Below, piece by piece: positions 1 through 8,305 of a stretch of 26,846 bases of DNA. This DNA is from a virus, in IMG/VR virus record IMGVR_UViG_3300042520_002115, positions 1 through 26,846 of that record; one strand, given 5' to 3'. Both the position numbers and the translations under genes were made by a program. Under the pieces are notes generated by a model. The model was not told the origin of the DNA. It ran no database searches and saw only the letters and a list, made by a program, of their open reading frames with translations. Within the stretch, counting starts at the first letter, position 1, and each line of letters starts with the position of its first letter.

Positions 1-1
1 A

Positions 2-100
2 GTGACCGTAGTTAAGAAACCAGCCGTTAAAAAAACTGTAGTTAAAAGGCCAGCCGCTAAGAAGGTTGCGGTTAAAAAACCAGTTAAAAAGGCTAAGTAA
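2..100 (+). CDS. C-terminal end of a Lys/Ala/Pro-rich protein (truncated by window edge)
   Basis: The frame is open from the left edge and ends at TAA 98-100. The 32 visible residues consist almost only of Lys, Val, Ala and Pro with repeated KKPA/VKKP units, resembling histone H1-like or DNA-binding tails. The start and main domain lie outside the window, so no function can be given. A basic tail of this kind could bind nucleic acid, but this is inference. The next gene begins immediately after its stop codon, in the same frame. Confidence 0.6.
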   Translation: MTVVKKPAVKKTVVKRPAAKKVAVKKPVKKAK

Positions 101-682
101 TTGAAAGACTTACTGCCACAGATACTAGCGTATGTCAGCAGTCCATTTAGACTGTTTGCTATTGTTATTATGGCGGTGTTGACCTTTACTGGTTACTTTA
201 TTTGGCAAAACCAAGGCTTAATGCTTGATGCTTACACCAAGTCCAAACAGCTACCTTCCATGAATTCTGCTCGTTATGACGATGCTGCCAAGGTCATATT
301 CAAGGGTACAAACGCTGATTTAGTCGTTATCTTCTCTGTTAACCCACTGCTTGGCACTCGTATTGTTGAAAGGGCTTACCAGCCAGATAAGCGATATAAA
401 GAGTTTGACGGCTACGATGTAGGTCTATTTACTGCCAATTTATCTAACAATAACGACATCATTAAGTTAATGGCTAATGAAATACCGTGCGGCGAGTACA
501 AAAAGGCGCAGTCAGAGATAGGTTTGTGGTACAAGACTATTGGTATTAACTACACCTGCCGCGTATCTGTACCGCCCGATGTTAATAAGTTTATTGGTCA
601 AATTACAGTTGGTTGGAAAACAGCCCCTGAAAGCCCTGAAGCTATGCTAACCATAGCAAGTTCGATGTTAATGAGGAAATAA
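101..682 (+). CDS. Membrane-anchored protein of the lysis region, function unknown
   Basis: The 193-residue product has one N-terminal hydrophobic segment at about residues 17-36 followed by a soluble domain of about 155 residues. That domain is probably periplasmic and has two cysteines, C130 and C153, that could form a disulfide. The start is TTG, directly after the upstream in-frame TAA. No ATG precedes it, and the first internal ATG giving a sensible protein would cut into the membrane segment. A GAGGA within its last codons serves the holin gene 1 bp downstream. Position next to holin and endolysin suggests a role in lysis or the envelope, such as a spanin-like or accessory protein. No lipobox or coiled coil typical of spanins is visible, so the role is open. 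Confidence 0.7.
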   Translation: MKDLLPQILAYVSSPFRLFAIVIMAVLTFTGYFIWQNQGLMLDAYTKSKQLPSMNSARYDDAAKVIFKGTNADLVVIFSVNPLLGTRIVERAYQPDKRYKEFDGYDVGLFTANLSNNNDIIKLMANEIPCGEYKKAQSEIGLWYKTIGINYTCRVSVPPDVNKFIGQITVGWKTAPESPEAMLTIASSMLMRK

Positions 683-683
683 T

Positions 684-1088
684 ATGTTACCTATTACCGC
701 CCTACTAGACGTTGGCATGAAAGTGCTAGACAAGTTTATCCCTGACCCTGAAGCCAAGGCAAAAGCCCAAGCCGAGTTGCTAAAGATGCAACAAGAAGGG
801 CGCATGGCTGAGCTAAACGCCGACAATATCGAAAATCAAGAGCTTACCAAGCGTATGCAGGCAGATATGGCTAGTGATTCATGGCTATCTAAAAACATCC
901 GCCCAATGACTTTAATTTACATTTTGACCGCTTATCTAGCGTTGGCATTGTTTGATGCGTTTGGTTTGGATATATCAGACAGCTTTGTATCCCTTTTAGG
1001 TCAGTGGGGCATGCTCGTAATGAGCTTTTACTTCGGTGGTAGAACTCTTGAAAAAGTTATGGATATGAAATCAAAGGCAAATAAATGA
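684..1088 (+). CDS. Holin, 3TM/GTA-holin type
   Basis: The 134-residue protein has an amphipathic, Ala/Glu/Gln-rich N-terminal half (residues about 20-65) and two clear hydrophobic segments at about 74-93 and 101-119. The N-terminal residues 1-18 may form a third membrane-associated helix. This arrangement, with the WLSKNIRP motif before the first long membrane segment, matches the GTA_holin_3TM type (PF11351) from memory. Holins of this type permeabilise the inner membrane so that the endolysin reaches the peptidoglycan. GAGGA lies 6 bases before the ATG. The stop codon overlaps the endolysin start by 4 bp (ATGA), which couples translation of the two. Confidence 0.85.
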   Translation: MLPITALLDVGMKVLDKFIPDPEAKAKAQAELLKMQQEGRMAELNADNIENQELTKRMQADMASDSWLSKNIRPMTLIYILTAYLALALFDAFGLDISDSFVSLLGQWGMLVMSFYFGGRTLEKVMDMKSKANK

Positions 1089-1516
1089 CACCACACTTTA
1101 CACTAGCTGAACTAACTGCCAGCGAAACCGCTGAGCGTCACGACATTGATAACACGCCAACTCCTGAGCATCTTGAGAATTTACAGCGTTTGGCTGAGTT
1201 CTTGGAGACAGTTAAAACTACCTTGGGTGGTAAGCCTGTAATGATTAACTCCGCATATCGTGGCCCAGCAGTCAATGAGAAGGTAGGTGGGTCTAAGTCT
1301 AGCCAGCATATGATTGGTTGTGCGGCTGATATTCGCATTCCAGGCATGAATCCAGACCAAGTTTGTCGAGCCATTATTGAAGCTGGGTTGCCGTTTGACC
1401 AATTAATCCGTGAGTTTGACTCATGGACCCACATCAGCATTACTAACGAAGAAGGCTCGACACCAAGAGGACAAACGCTTATCATTGACCGTGCAGGAAC
1501 CCGCCCATTTGTTTGA
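1085..1516 (+). CDS. Endolysin, M15-family zinc peptidase
   Basis: This 143-residue single-domain protein has the M15_3 (PF08291) layout. It shows an SAYR motif at residues 56-59, SSQHMIGCAADI with candidate zinc ligands H75 and D82, and a WTHIS motif with H116 as third ligand. Such enzymes cleave peptide cross-links or stems in peptidoglycan. There is no signal peptide, which fits release through the preceding holin. The gene overlaps the holin by 4 bp. Its end provides the GAGG ribosome binding site of the next gene. Family and function are well supported; the exact bond cleaved is not determined by the sequence. Confidence 0.9.
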   Translation: MTPHFTLAELTASETAERHDIDNTPTPEHLENLQRLAEFLETVKTTLGGKPVMINSAYRGPAVNEKVGGSKSSQHMIGCAADIRIPGMNPDQVCRAIIEAGLPFDQLIREFDSWTHISITNEEGSTPRGQTLIIDRAGTRPFV

Positions 1517-1524
1517 GGTAAATT

Positions 1525-3417
1525 ATGCCATTCCAGAAGCTACAATTTAAGCCTGGTGTCAATCGTGACCAAACTAACTACACTAACGAGGGTGGTTGGA
1601 ATGAGTGCGACAAAATTCGCTTCCGCTCTGGGTTCCCTGAAAAAATTGGTGGTTGGTTAAAGACTACACCTGAATTTATGCTGGGTATATGTCGACAGTT
1701 GTTTGGCTGGATTACGTCTTACAACGACAATTTTTTAGCTTGCGGGACTAATAAAAAAGTTTATATTGAAGTTGGAGGTATTTTCTACGATATCACCCCG
1801 CTTCGTGCAATCGACCCTACGTTTACTACGCCGGATACTAACAACTGCTTTTCTACTACTAGCGGGTCTAGCATTGTAACTGTAGCTATTACAAATAGCG
1901 TAGCCATACAGGGTAACTATGTGTCTTTTACTGGTGCTAACTCTATAGGTACAGTTACAGCAGCGCTATTAAACAAAGACCATGAAATTCAAACTGCAAT
2001 AAATGTTGATGCCTTTACTATTGACGTGGGCACTGCGGCTAATACGACTGGGGCTGGTGGCGGCACTACTATTAATGCAGCTTTTGAAATAAATATTGGT
2101 AACGCAAATATTACTCAAGGGTATGGTTGGGGAACAAGTACATGGAGCGACAACATTGGTTGGGGTTTAGGTAGTCCAGTTGCTGTGTTTTTACCCCAAC
2201 AAGATTGGTGGTTTGACCAGTTTGATAACGACTTAATACTTAATCTACGTAACGGCCCTATATACTACTGGGAACGAGGGACTGACCCGAACCCAACAAT
2301 AGCCCTAACTACTAGAGCTATTTTGTTAGAAGACTTAGGCGGTGCAACTGACGTACCTACTTCTGCTATGCAAACTTTTGTTTCTCAGAACGATAAGCAC
2401 TTATTAGCCTTTGGTTGTCAACCTTACAACGGCGCTGCTGGTGAGTTTGACCCATTATTAATTCGTTGGGCTTCTCAAAACGACCCTGGTATGTGGGAAC
2501 CGCTAGTAACTAATTCTGCTGGTTTTATTCGTGTTTCTCGTGGTTCACAGATTGTCCGTGCTATTCCAACAAAACAAGAAATTCTTGTGTTTACTGAAGC
2601 TACGCTTAATTCTTTGCAGTTTACAGGCACGTCTGATGTGTTTGCTCTGCAAGAGATTGGTGACAACCTGTCTATTATTGGTCCTCGTGCAGTTAGTGTT
2701 GTTAACAACATGACGTTCTGGATGGGTAAAGATAAGTTCTATGTCTATACAGGCCGAGTAGAAACACTACCTTGCACACTACGTAACCACGTATTTACTA
2801 ATATTAACTTAAACCAAGCTGACCAAATTGTATCTGGTACTAATGAAGGTTGGAACGAAGTTTGGTGGATGTACCCAACAGTTAATTCAAACTTTAATAA
2901 CGCATACGTTATATACAACCACTTAGAACGCATTTGGTATTACGGCACCATTGACCGCACAGCTTGGTTAGATAATCCATTACGCCAGTTTCCGCAAGCA
3001 ATTAACGCCGATAGCGTTAACGAATTGAGTTACTTATATAACCACGAAGACGGCACTAACGACGATGGGTTGCCTATGTACGCGTATATTCAGTCGTCTG
3101 ATTTTGACTTAATGGACGGCGACCAGCTTGTATTAACACGCCGTATGATTCCTGACGTTAACTTTGAAGGCTCTACAGCTACTAGCCCAGAGGCTAATTT
3201 TATTATTCGACCACGTAACTTCCCTGGGTCTAGTTTTTATTCAAACGCTAGCAATACACAACGTGTTATTGAAACTACGGTTAATCAGTTTACCGACCAG
3301 GTATTTATGAGGGCTCGTGCTCGTCAGATTGCATTAAAGATTGAGTCTACTGGATTAGATACACAATGGCAGTTAGGTAGCCCACGTTTAGACTTGAGAC
3401 CGGATGGTAAGAGATGA
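1525..3417 (+). CDS. Putative tail hub / DNA-stabilisation protein (P22 gp10-like)
   Basis: The 630-residue protein begins with a characteristic stretch: residues 9-45 hold PGVNRDQTNY, then NEGGW, then IRFRSGFPEKIGGW. It continues with repeated beta-rich units containing many Trp, Tyr, Gly and Asn residues. This N-terminal signature and length recall the P22 gp10-like stabilisation/hub proteins of podoviruses, which close the portal channel and carry the tail needle. The assignment is by pattern memory and is less certain than its virion role. A GAGG lies 7 bases before the ATG. Its stop overlaps the next start by 4 bp. Confidence 0.65.
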   Translation: MPFQKLQFKPGVNRDQTNYTNEGGWNECDKIRFRSGFPEKIGGWLKTTPEFMLGICRQLFGWITSYNDNFLACGTNKKVYIEVGGIFYDITPLRAIDPTFTTPDTNNCFSTTSGSSIVTVAITNSVAIQGNYVSFTGANSIGTVTAALLNKDHEIQTAINVDAFTIDVGTAANTTGAGGGTTINAAFEINIGNANITQGYGWGTSTWSDNIGWGLGSPVAVFLPQQDWWFDQFDNDLILNLRNGPIYYWERGTDPNPTIALTTRAILLEDLGGATDVPTSAMQTFVSQNDKHLLAFGCQPYNGAAGEFDPLLIRWASQNDPGMWEPLVTNSAGFIRVSRGSQIVRAIPTKQEILVFTEATLNSLQFTGTSDVFALQEIGDNLSIIGPRAVSVVNNMTFWMGKDKFYVYTGRVETLPCTLRNHVFTNINLNQADQIVSGTNEGWNEVWWMYPTVNSNFNNAYVIYNHLERIWYYGTIDRTAWLDNPLRQFPQAINADSVNELSYLYNHEDGTNDDGLPMYAYIQSSDFDLMDGDQLVLTRRMIPDVNFEGSTATSPEANFIIRPRNFPGSSFYSNASNTQRVIETTVNQFTDQVFMRARARQIALKIESTGLDTQWQLGSPRLDLRPDGKR

Positions 3418-3752
3418 CCATTAAAAAGTTTGTTGCACCTGCTTTACCTACAGCGCCAAGTGAATACGACCAGCGTAGGGACGACCAGCTTAATCAGAAT
3501 TTACGTATTTACTTTAATAACTTAGATGCGTTTTTAACTGCTATTTCTACACCACAAAACGGTACAACAGCCAATAGACCAACCCAGAACTTGCAGGTAG
3601 GTCAGTTTTATTTTGATACCACCCTTGGCTACCCTGTTTTTTGGGATGGTGAATATTGGGTAGATGCTTTAGGACACCACCCAGTAAGCACAACAGTTAC
3701 GGGGTCAACAACAGTAGGATTAACTGGAACAGTAACAGTTACAACGATTTAA
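3414..3752 (+). CDS. Small virion-associated protein with C-terminal beta motif
   Basis: The 112-residue product has a polar, helical N-terminal half. Residues 52-87 follow the pattern TANRPTQNL, VGQFYFDTTLGYPVFW, then WVDALG, a short beta motif common near the ends of phage fibre and tail proteins. The last 25 residues are almost all Thr, Val, Ser and Gly. The start overlaps the upstream gene by 4 bp. It probably decorates or connects the tail hub with fibres, but this rests on motif and position only. Confidence 0.65.
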   Translation: MTIKKFVAPALPTAPSEYDQRRDDQLNQNLRIYFNNLDAFLTAISTPQNGTTANRPTQNLQVGQFYFDTTLGYPVFWDGEYWVDALGHHPVSTTVTGSTTVGLTGTVTVTTI

Positions 3753-3753
3753 T

Positions 3754-3795
3754 ATGATAAACTTCAACATAATCAACCCAGCGGGGCAACAATGA
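3754..3795 (+). CDS. 13-residue leader-type micro-ORF (MINFNIINPAGQQ)
   Basis: An ATG 1 base after the upstream stop opens a 13-codon frame. Its TGA overlaps the ATG of the next gene as ATGA. The downstream gene has no good Shine-Dalgarno sequence of its own, so ribosomes finishing this peptide could restart there. It is very short, and the peptide may have no function beyond coupling. It could also be a remnant of a longer N-terminus of the next protein, separated by one frame change. Confidence 0.35.
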   Translation: MINFNIINPAGQQ

Positions 3796-5078
3796 GCCTA
3801 CAACTAGCAGCACAACACCTAGAATCTAAAGGGCGTGGCAGAGATAAAAAACTACTGCACGTGTCCCCACGCGAACTTCAAGGTCTGCAAGCTATTGCTA
3901 AAGCCAAGGGCGGTTCATTAACGGTTAACCCTGAGACAGGGTTGCCTGAAGCTGGTTTCTTAGAAGACATTTTGCCTATGCTCGCCATGGGCGCTGCCAC
4001 TTATTTTACTGCTGGCGCAGCTGCACCGATGCTTATGAGCGCTGGTTTGGGTTCTACATCCGCCGGTATTTTGGCAGGTGCAGGTGCAGGCGCTTTAATT
4101 GGTGGTGGTGGTGCGGCTATTCAAGGTGGTGATGTAGGAAAAGGCGCCCTTATGGGTGGTGTTGGTGGTGCTCTTAGTGGTGCTTTAGGTGCTTATGGCG
4201 GTGGAGCAGAAACTGTTACTGGTACTGGTATAAACCCTAATGCTGGTGTAGCGGTTGACCCTAACACTGCACTATCTAACTCTACTCAAGTGGGCACACA
4301 AGCATTAAACCTTAACTCAGCCACAGGCGCGGCGATTGACCCCCTTGCATCTGGTGCTGGAATTAATACACAGTTTGCCCCTTCTAACGTTCCTGCAAGT
4401 TATAACGCAACGCCACCGTCTACCTCTTCTGCTTTTGGCCTTAAAGTTCCACCCCCACCTACCTCTGGTGCTGCCGGTGCTCCTAATTTTACCGGAGCTG
4501 CTGATAAAGGTTTTTTTGGTGACATGAGCACGGCAGGTAAAGTTGGCACTGTTCTTGGTGGTACTGCCTTGTTATCAAGCCTGACAGGTCAAGACGTACC
4601 AACTACAGAAGAAGAGAAAAGCCGTTTAGCGCGTATTTCGCCTAACTTCCGTGCACAAGGACCTGTACAACCCAACCCGTATTACAGACCTGTTTACGCT
4701 GCAGGCGGTGGTGGTATTGGTGACATTATGATGGCACAAGGTGGGTCTTATGACGATGAGCCTATGGGTGATGATTCAGGTATGGCTGGTGGTGGTATTA
4801 CCTCATTAGGTAGTTATTCAGACGGCGGACGCATGCTAAGAGGTCCTGGCGATGGCATGTCTGATTCAATCCCAGCAACTATTGGGCGCAAGCAGCCAGC
4901 TAGATTAGCCGACGGTGAGTTTGTTGTACCTGCGGATGTGGTGTCACATTTGGGCAACGGTTCTACTGATGCTGGTGCCAAGAAGCTATACGCCATGATG
5001 GACAAAGTAAGACAGGCTCGTACTGGTAAAAAGAAACAAGCGCCAGCGGTTAAAACACAAAAATATATGCCAGCATGA
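3792..5078 (+). CDS. Glycine-rich internal-virion-type structural protein
   Basis: The 428-residue protein has three parts. Residues 1-55 contain LESKGRG and a GLQAIAKAKGGSLTVNPETG-type segment ending near GLPEAGF. Residues about 58-150 are rich in Gly and Ala with glycine-zipper spacing and could insert into or span a membrane. The C-terminal segment (about 347-416) holds GPGDGMSDSIPA, LADGEFVVPADVVSHLG and a basic tail, a block seen repeatedly in podovirus virion proteins. A role in DNA ejection, alongside the following genes, is inferred from the zipper and position. The gene overlaps the GNAT-like gene by 4 bp. Confidence 0.65.
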   Translation: MSLQLAAQHLESKGRGRDKKLLHVSPRELQGLQAIAKAKGGSLTVNPETGLPEAGFLEDILPMLAMGAATYFTAGAAAPMLMSAGLGSTSAGILAGAGAGALIGGGGAAIQGGDVGKGALMGGVGGALSGALGAYGGGAETVTGTGINPNAGVAVDPNTALSNSTQVGTQALNLNSATGAAIDPLASGAGINTQFAPSNVPASYNATPPSTSSAFGLKVPPPPTSGAAGAPNFTGAADKGFFGDMSTAGKVGTVLGGTALLSSLTGQDVPTTEEEKSRLARISPNFRAQGPVQPNPYYRPVYAAGGGGIGDIMMAQGGSYDDEPMGDDSGMAGGGITSLGSYSDGGRMLRGPGDGMSDSIPATIGRKQPARLADGEFVVPADVVSHLGNGSTDAGAKKLYAMMDKVRQARTGKKKQAPAVKTQKYMPA

Positions 5079-5488
5079 TATTGACCATTAAGCCTGTTCC
5101 AGTGAGTTCGTTTCACCAAGCATGGCCTTTGGTTGAAGAGTTTCTAGAAGAAGCTCTAAAATGGGGTGAAGATGATTACACAAAAGACCAAGCAAAAGCT
5201 TTACTAGCGCAAGGTAGTTGGCTATTATTGGTAGCAGTTGATGAAGAACAAGTTGTACACGGCGCAGCTTCAGTTAATTTTATTAACATGCCTAACGACC
5301 GGGTTGCTTTTGTGACGGCTATTGGCGGCAAGTTAATTAGTAACAAAGACACATACGCACAGTTGTGTGAAGTTTTAAAAGGTTTCGGAGCCACCAAAAT
5401 CCAAGGCGCCGCTAGAGAGTCGATTGCACGTTTGTGGAGTCGCTATGGATTTAAAGAACGCTACATCATTGTAGAGGCAAAGATATGA
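5075..5488 (+). CDS. GNAT-fold protein, T7 gp13-like virion gene
   Basis: The 137-residue sequence fits a compact GNAT-like fold. It has an N-terminal strand and helix pair, a central strand region with GAASVNFI, and a C-terminal RLWSRYGFKERYIIVEAKI segment typical of the last strands of acetyltransferases. The usual acetyl-CoA loop (Q/RxxGxG/A) is not clear, so catalytic activity is doubtful. T7 gp13 has nearly the same length and also lies with the internal core protein genes, so this may be its counterpart with an assembly role. It overlaps both neighbours by 4 bp, which places it firmly in the structural operon. Confidence 0.65.
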   Translation: MILTIKPVPVSSFHQAWPLVEEFLEEALKWGEDDYTKDQAKALLAQGSWLLLVAVDEEQVVHGAASVNFINMPNDRVAFVTAIGGKLISNKDTYAQLCEVLKGFGATKIQGAARESIARLWSRYGFKERYIIVEAKI

Positions 5489-6762
5489 GAAGTTACTCAA
5501 GACGCGAGCTATACGCTCTAGGTGAAACATTAGGCGATTCCGCTACGCAGCATAAGCTGGGTGGCGGTCGTATCTATGGTGGTGGCGGTGGCGGTGGGCC
5601 AACCCAAAGCACTACGCAAACGTCAAACATCCCAGAGTACGCCAGGCCGTATGTAGAGAACATGCTGCAGTCTGGACAAACCCAGATTTACAACGACGAT
5701 ATGACGACTTTCCGTCCATATAAGGCTTACAGTTCAAATGTTAATGATTATTTTGCCGGGTTTTCTCCCATGCAAACGCAAGCTCAGCAAGCTGCTGGGC
5801 AAATGCAAACCCCTGGTCAATTTGCTGCGGGTAGTGGTTTAGCTAGTGCGGCTGGCTTAGGTCAGTTGGGAACTGCCGGTCAAGCAGGTATGTATGGTCA
5901 ACAAGGTTCTTATTTTGGTCAGCAAGGGGTAGGAATTGGTCAACAAGGTCAAGGCATCGGTCAACTAGGTATGATGGGTGCTATGCCCGCGTTTGGTGCA
6001 GGGCAACAATACGCTAATCAAGTAACTGACCCTAATGCAGTAGCTCAATATATGAGCCCGTACCAACAACAAGTTACTGATATTGCTAAATCAGACGCAG
6101 TTCGTAATGCACAACTTGCTCAGCAGCAAGCCAATCTAGGTTCAGCACGTCAAGGTACTTATGGTGGTGCTCGTCAAGCGTTGGCACAGTCTGAGCGTGA
6201 AAAGAATTTAATGTCTAACCTGTCTAACATTCAGGCTCAAGGGTCTCAATCAGCTTTTGATAGAGCTATTGCTAGTCAACAGTTTGGGTCTAACTTAGGC
6301 TTACAAGGAATTCAGACTGGACTTCAAGGTATTCAAGCTGGGCAGCAAGGTGTATCTCAAGGTTTAGCTGGTACAGCTCAGGGTATGCAGGGGGCTGGAA
6401 TAGGATTACAAGGTGTTGGTGCACAGCAAGCTGGATATGCTGGTGCAGGTCAAGCTGCCGCTACATTAGGTGGTTTGGGTTCTCAGCAACAAGCTGCTGA
6501 CATTAACAAAATTAACTTGCAGTCCCAAATGGGTGGTCAGCAACAACAGCTTGAGCAGAACAAGATTAACCAAGCTATTCAAGATTACGCTACACAGCAA
6601 CAGTATCCGTTTATGCAGTTGGGCATGATGAACGCTCTATTACGTGGATTGCCTTTGCAGCAAACAACTACTCAGCAATATCAGGCTCAGCCAGGTTTTG
6701 CACAACAAGCTATGGGCTTAGGTTTAGGCGCAGCTGGTTTATCCAAAGCATTTGGAAGTTAA
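5485..6762 (+). CDS. Gln/Gly-rich repeat virion protein
   Basis: The 425-residue protein starts with RSYSRRELYALGE and a run of eight glycines at about residues 34-41. It then carries long stretches of degenerate short repeats: GQQG, GLQGIQ and QAG units between about 125-170 and 265-325. A helical Gln-rich part follows, and the last 25 residues are hydrophobic and Gly-rich (GLGLGAAGL). No enzyme motif is visible. The composition resembles internal or ejection proteins of aquatic podoviruses. The repeats appear to have grown by duplication in the DNA as well as the protein. Confidence 0.6.
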   Translation: MRSYSRRELYALGETLGDSATQHKLGGGRIYGGGGGGGPTQSTTQTSNIPEYARPYVENMLQSGQTQIYNDDMTTFRPYKAYSSNVNDYFAGFSPMQTQAQQAAGQMQTPGQFAAGSGLASAAGLGQLGTAGQAGMYGQQGSYFGQQGVGIGQQGQGIGQLGMMGAMPAFGAGQQYANQVTDPNAVAQYMSPYQQQVTDIAKSDAVRNAQLAQQQANLGSARQGTYGGARQALAQSEREKNLMSNLSNIQAQGSQSAFDRAIASQQFGSNLGLQGIQTGLQGIQAGQQGVSQGLAGTAQGMQGAGIGLQGVGAQQAGYAGAGQAAATLGGLGSQQQAADINKINLQSQMGGQQQQLEQNKINQAIQDYATQQQYPFMQLGMMNALLRGLPLQQTTTQQYQAQPGFAQQAMGLGLGAAGLSKAFGS

Positions 6763-6771
6763 GGAATATAA

Positions 6772-8268
6772 ATGACACCATCAATGAACATGGGTATGAA
6801 GGGTCCTCAACAAGCAGGACTTGCTAGTATTGGGCAGCCTGCCAACCAGCCTCGTGGAAAATCACCAGAGTCTATTGGTGAAATTATGGCTTTGGCTAAG
6901 AAACTTTCTGATGGGGAACTAGCTGACATCCTGTCTGGTAAGAGTATGGCTGTTCCACAATATGTTGCCATGACTGAAGCTATGGGTCGTCGCAGTCTAC
7001 GTAACGCCGTTAAAGGCGCTCAAGCTATGACGCAGGCTAAACAGCCTAGCATTAAAGATAAGTTGATGATGGCAGAAGCCGCTGAGCAAATGCCACAAAT
7101 GGCCCAACAACAGATGCCCCAAATGCCTCAAATGGCTCAACAACAGATGCCACAAATGGCAGCTGACGGTGGTTTAATGTACGAAGAAGGTGGCTTGGCT
7201 TCCCTACCAGCATACAACATGGACACGGTTGATATGGCTGGTGGCGGTATTATTGCATTCCAAAATACCGGAGTGGTTAAAGACCCAAGAATGTATGACG
7301 CAGAAGGTAACTACATACCTTTGTATGAACGTACTGCTGCGGCTAACAAGCAAAGTTTGCCTATAGAAAAGATTTTTAGCCGTTTATTTAATAAAGAACA
7401 AGCAGGTATAGAATCGGCTCAAAGAAAAGAATTGGACCCAAGAGAGCGTCGAGGTGACCAACCTGGCGATTTCCCAATGTATACACCTATTCCAGTAGAT
7501 TATTCAACGGTTCCGCCAGCGGTTCCGCCAAAACCTGACGCCAAACCTAATGCTGTTCCTCCTGGCGGTGGTGGTAGCGGTGGTCTAAGTGACTTGGCGT
7601 CTTTTGATGACTTGTTGAAGAAACGCACAACTGACTACTTGTCTAAGTACGAAGGCTTGGAAGATAAGAAACGCGCTAGAGCGGCTAATGTTAAAAAAGA
7701 TTTACAAAGCCAAGTTCTTTTAGATGCGTCTTCTGCTTTATTGGGTAGCCGTAATATAGCCGAAGCTGGTGGTAAGTTTGGTTCTAAAACAGCTTCTACC
7801 CTTGCCGCAGCCCGTGCAGAGGAAAACCAACTTGAAGATGCTGCAGACCAGTATGGCTTTAATATTGCCAAAGCTCGTGAAGCTGCTGAAAAAGGCGATA
7901 TGCAATTGGCTATGCAATACACTCAGCTTGCAAATCAAAACAAGTATCAGATGGGTATGGTTGACGTTTACAAGCAACGCAACGCTATTTTGGGCGACCA
8001 AGGCAATATGGGCAAAGTGTCTACAGCGTTACTTCAAGCTGATAAGCAAGCGCTTGCTGAAGCTAAGCAGAAGTTCCCTATGCTTACTCCAAAAAATCAA
8101 GCTTCCTACGATGCATTCTTTAAGAAACGTGCTCGTGAACTAAAAATAGGTAATCCGCTAACTAAACAGTATGCAGATTTATCTGGTGGAGACCTTGGCG
8201 GTGGGCGTTTTAATATGGTACAGTCTCTACCTAAAGGCGCTTCTGTATTTGACCCTACTGAAGGATAA
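6772..8268 (+). CDS. Virion-type protein with Met/Gln repeat and Pro/Gly linker
   Basis: The 498-residue protein has AAGGA 7 bases before its ATG. Residues 107-130 are tandem MPQMAQQQ-type repeats. They are followed by ADGGLMYEEGG and MAGGGIIAFQ, short glycine motifs common in phage structural proteins. A Pro/Gly-rich linker lies at about 245-272. The C-terminal half is helical and rich in Ala, Lys and Gln, with residues about 275-430 probably forming coiled coils. No catalytic motif is visible. Its position between the Gln-rich protein and the giant polyvalent protein suggests an internal-virion or ejection role. Confidence 0.6.
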   Translation: MTPSMNMGMKGPQQAGLASIGQPANQPRGKSPESIGEIMALAKKLSDGELADILSGKSMAVPQYVAMTEAMGRRSLRNAVKGAQAMTQAKQPSIKDKLMMAEAAEQMPQMAQQQMPQMPQMAQQQMPQMAADGGLMYEEGGLASLPAYNMDTVDMAGGGIIAFQNTGVVKDPRMYDAEGNYIPLYERTAAANKQSLPIEKIFSRLFNKEQAGIESAQRKELDPRERRGDQPGDFPMYTPIPVDYSTVPPAVPPKPDAKPNAVPPGGGGSGGLSDLASFDDLLKKRTTDYLSKYEGLEDKKRARAANVKKDLQSQVLLDASSALLGSRNIAEAGGKFGSKTASTLAAARAEENQLEDAADQYGFNIAKAREAAEKGDMQLAMQYTQLANQNKYQMGMVDVYKQRNAILGDQGNMGKVSTALLQADKQALAEAKQKFPMLTPKNQASYDAFFKKRARELKIGNPLTKQYADLSGGDLGGGRFNMVQSLPKGASVFDPTEG

Positions 8269-8305
8269 CTTCTACGCCTTGGGGGTAACTTAAAAATTGT
8301 GAGCC

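Noticed and set aside
1138-1485. 115-residue minus-strand frame opposite the endolysin
   Set aside because: Lies wholly within the well-supported endolysin gene and shows no motif. It is a shadow frame.
5800-6460. Repeats in the Gln-rich gene as a CRISPR or DNA-level array
   Set aside because: The repeats are short, degenerate, in frame and code for low-complexity protein. There are no constant repeats with unique spacers.
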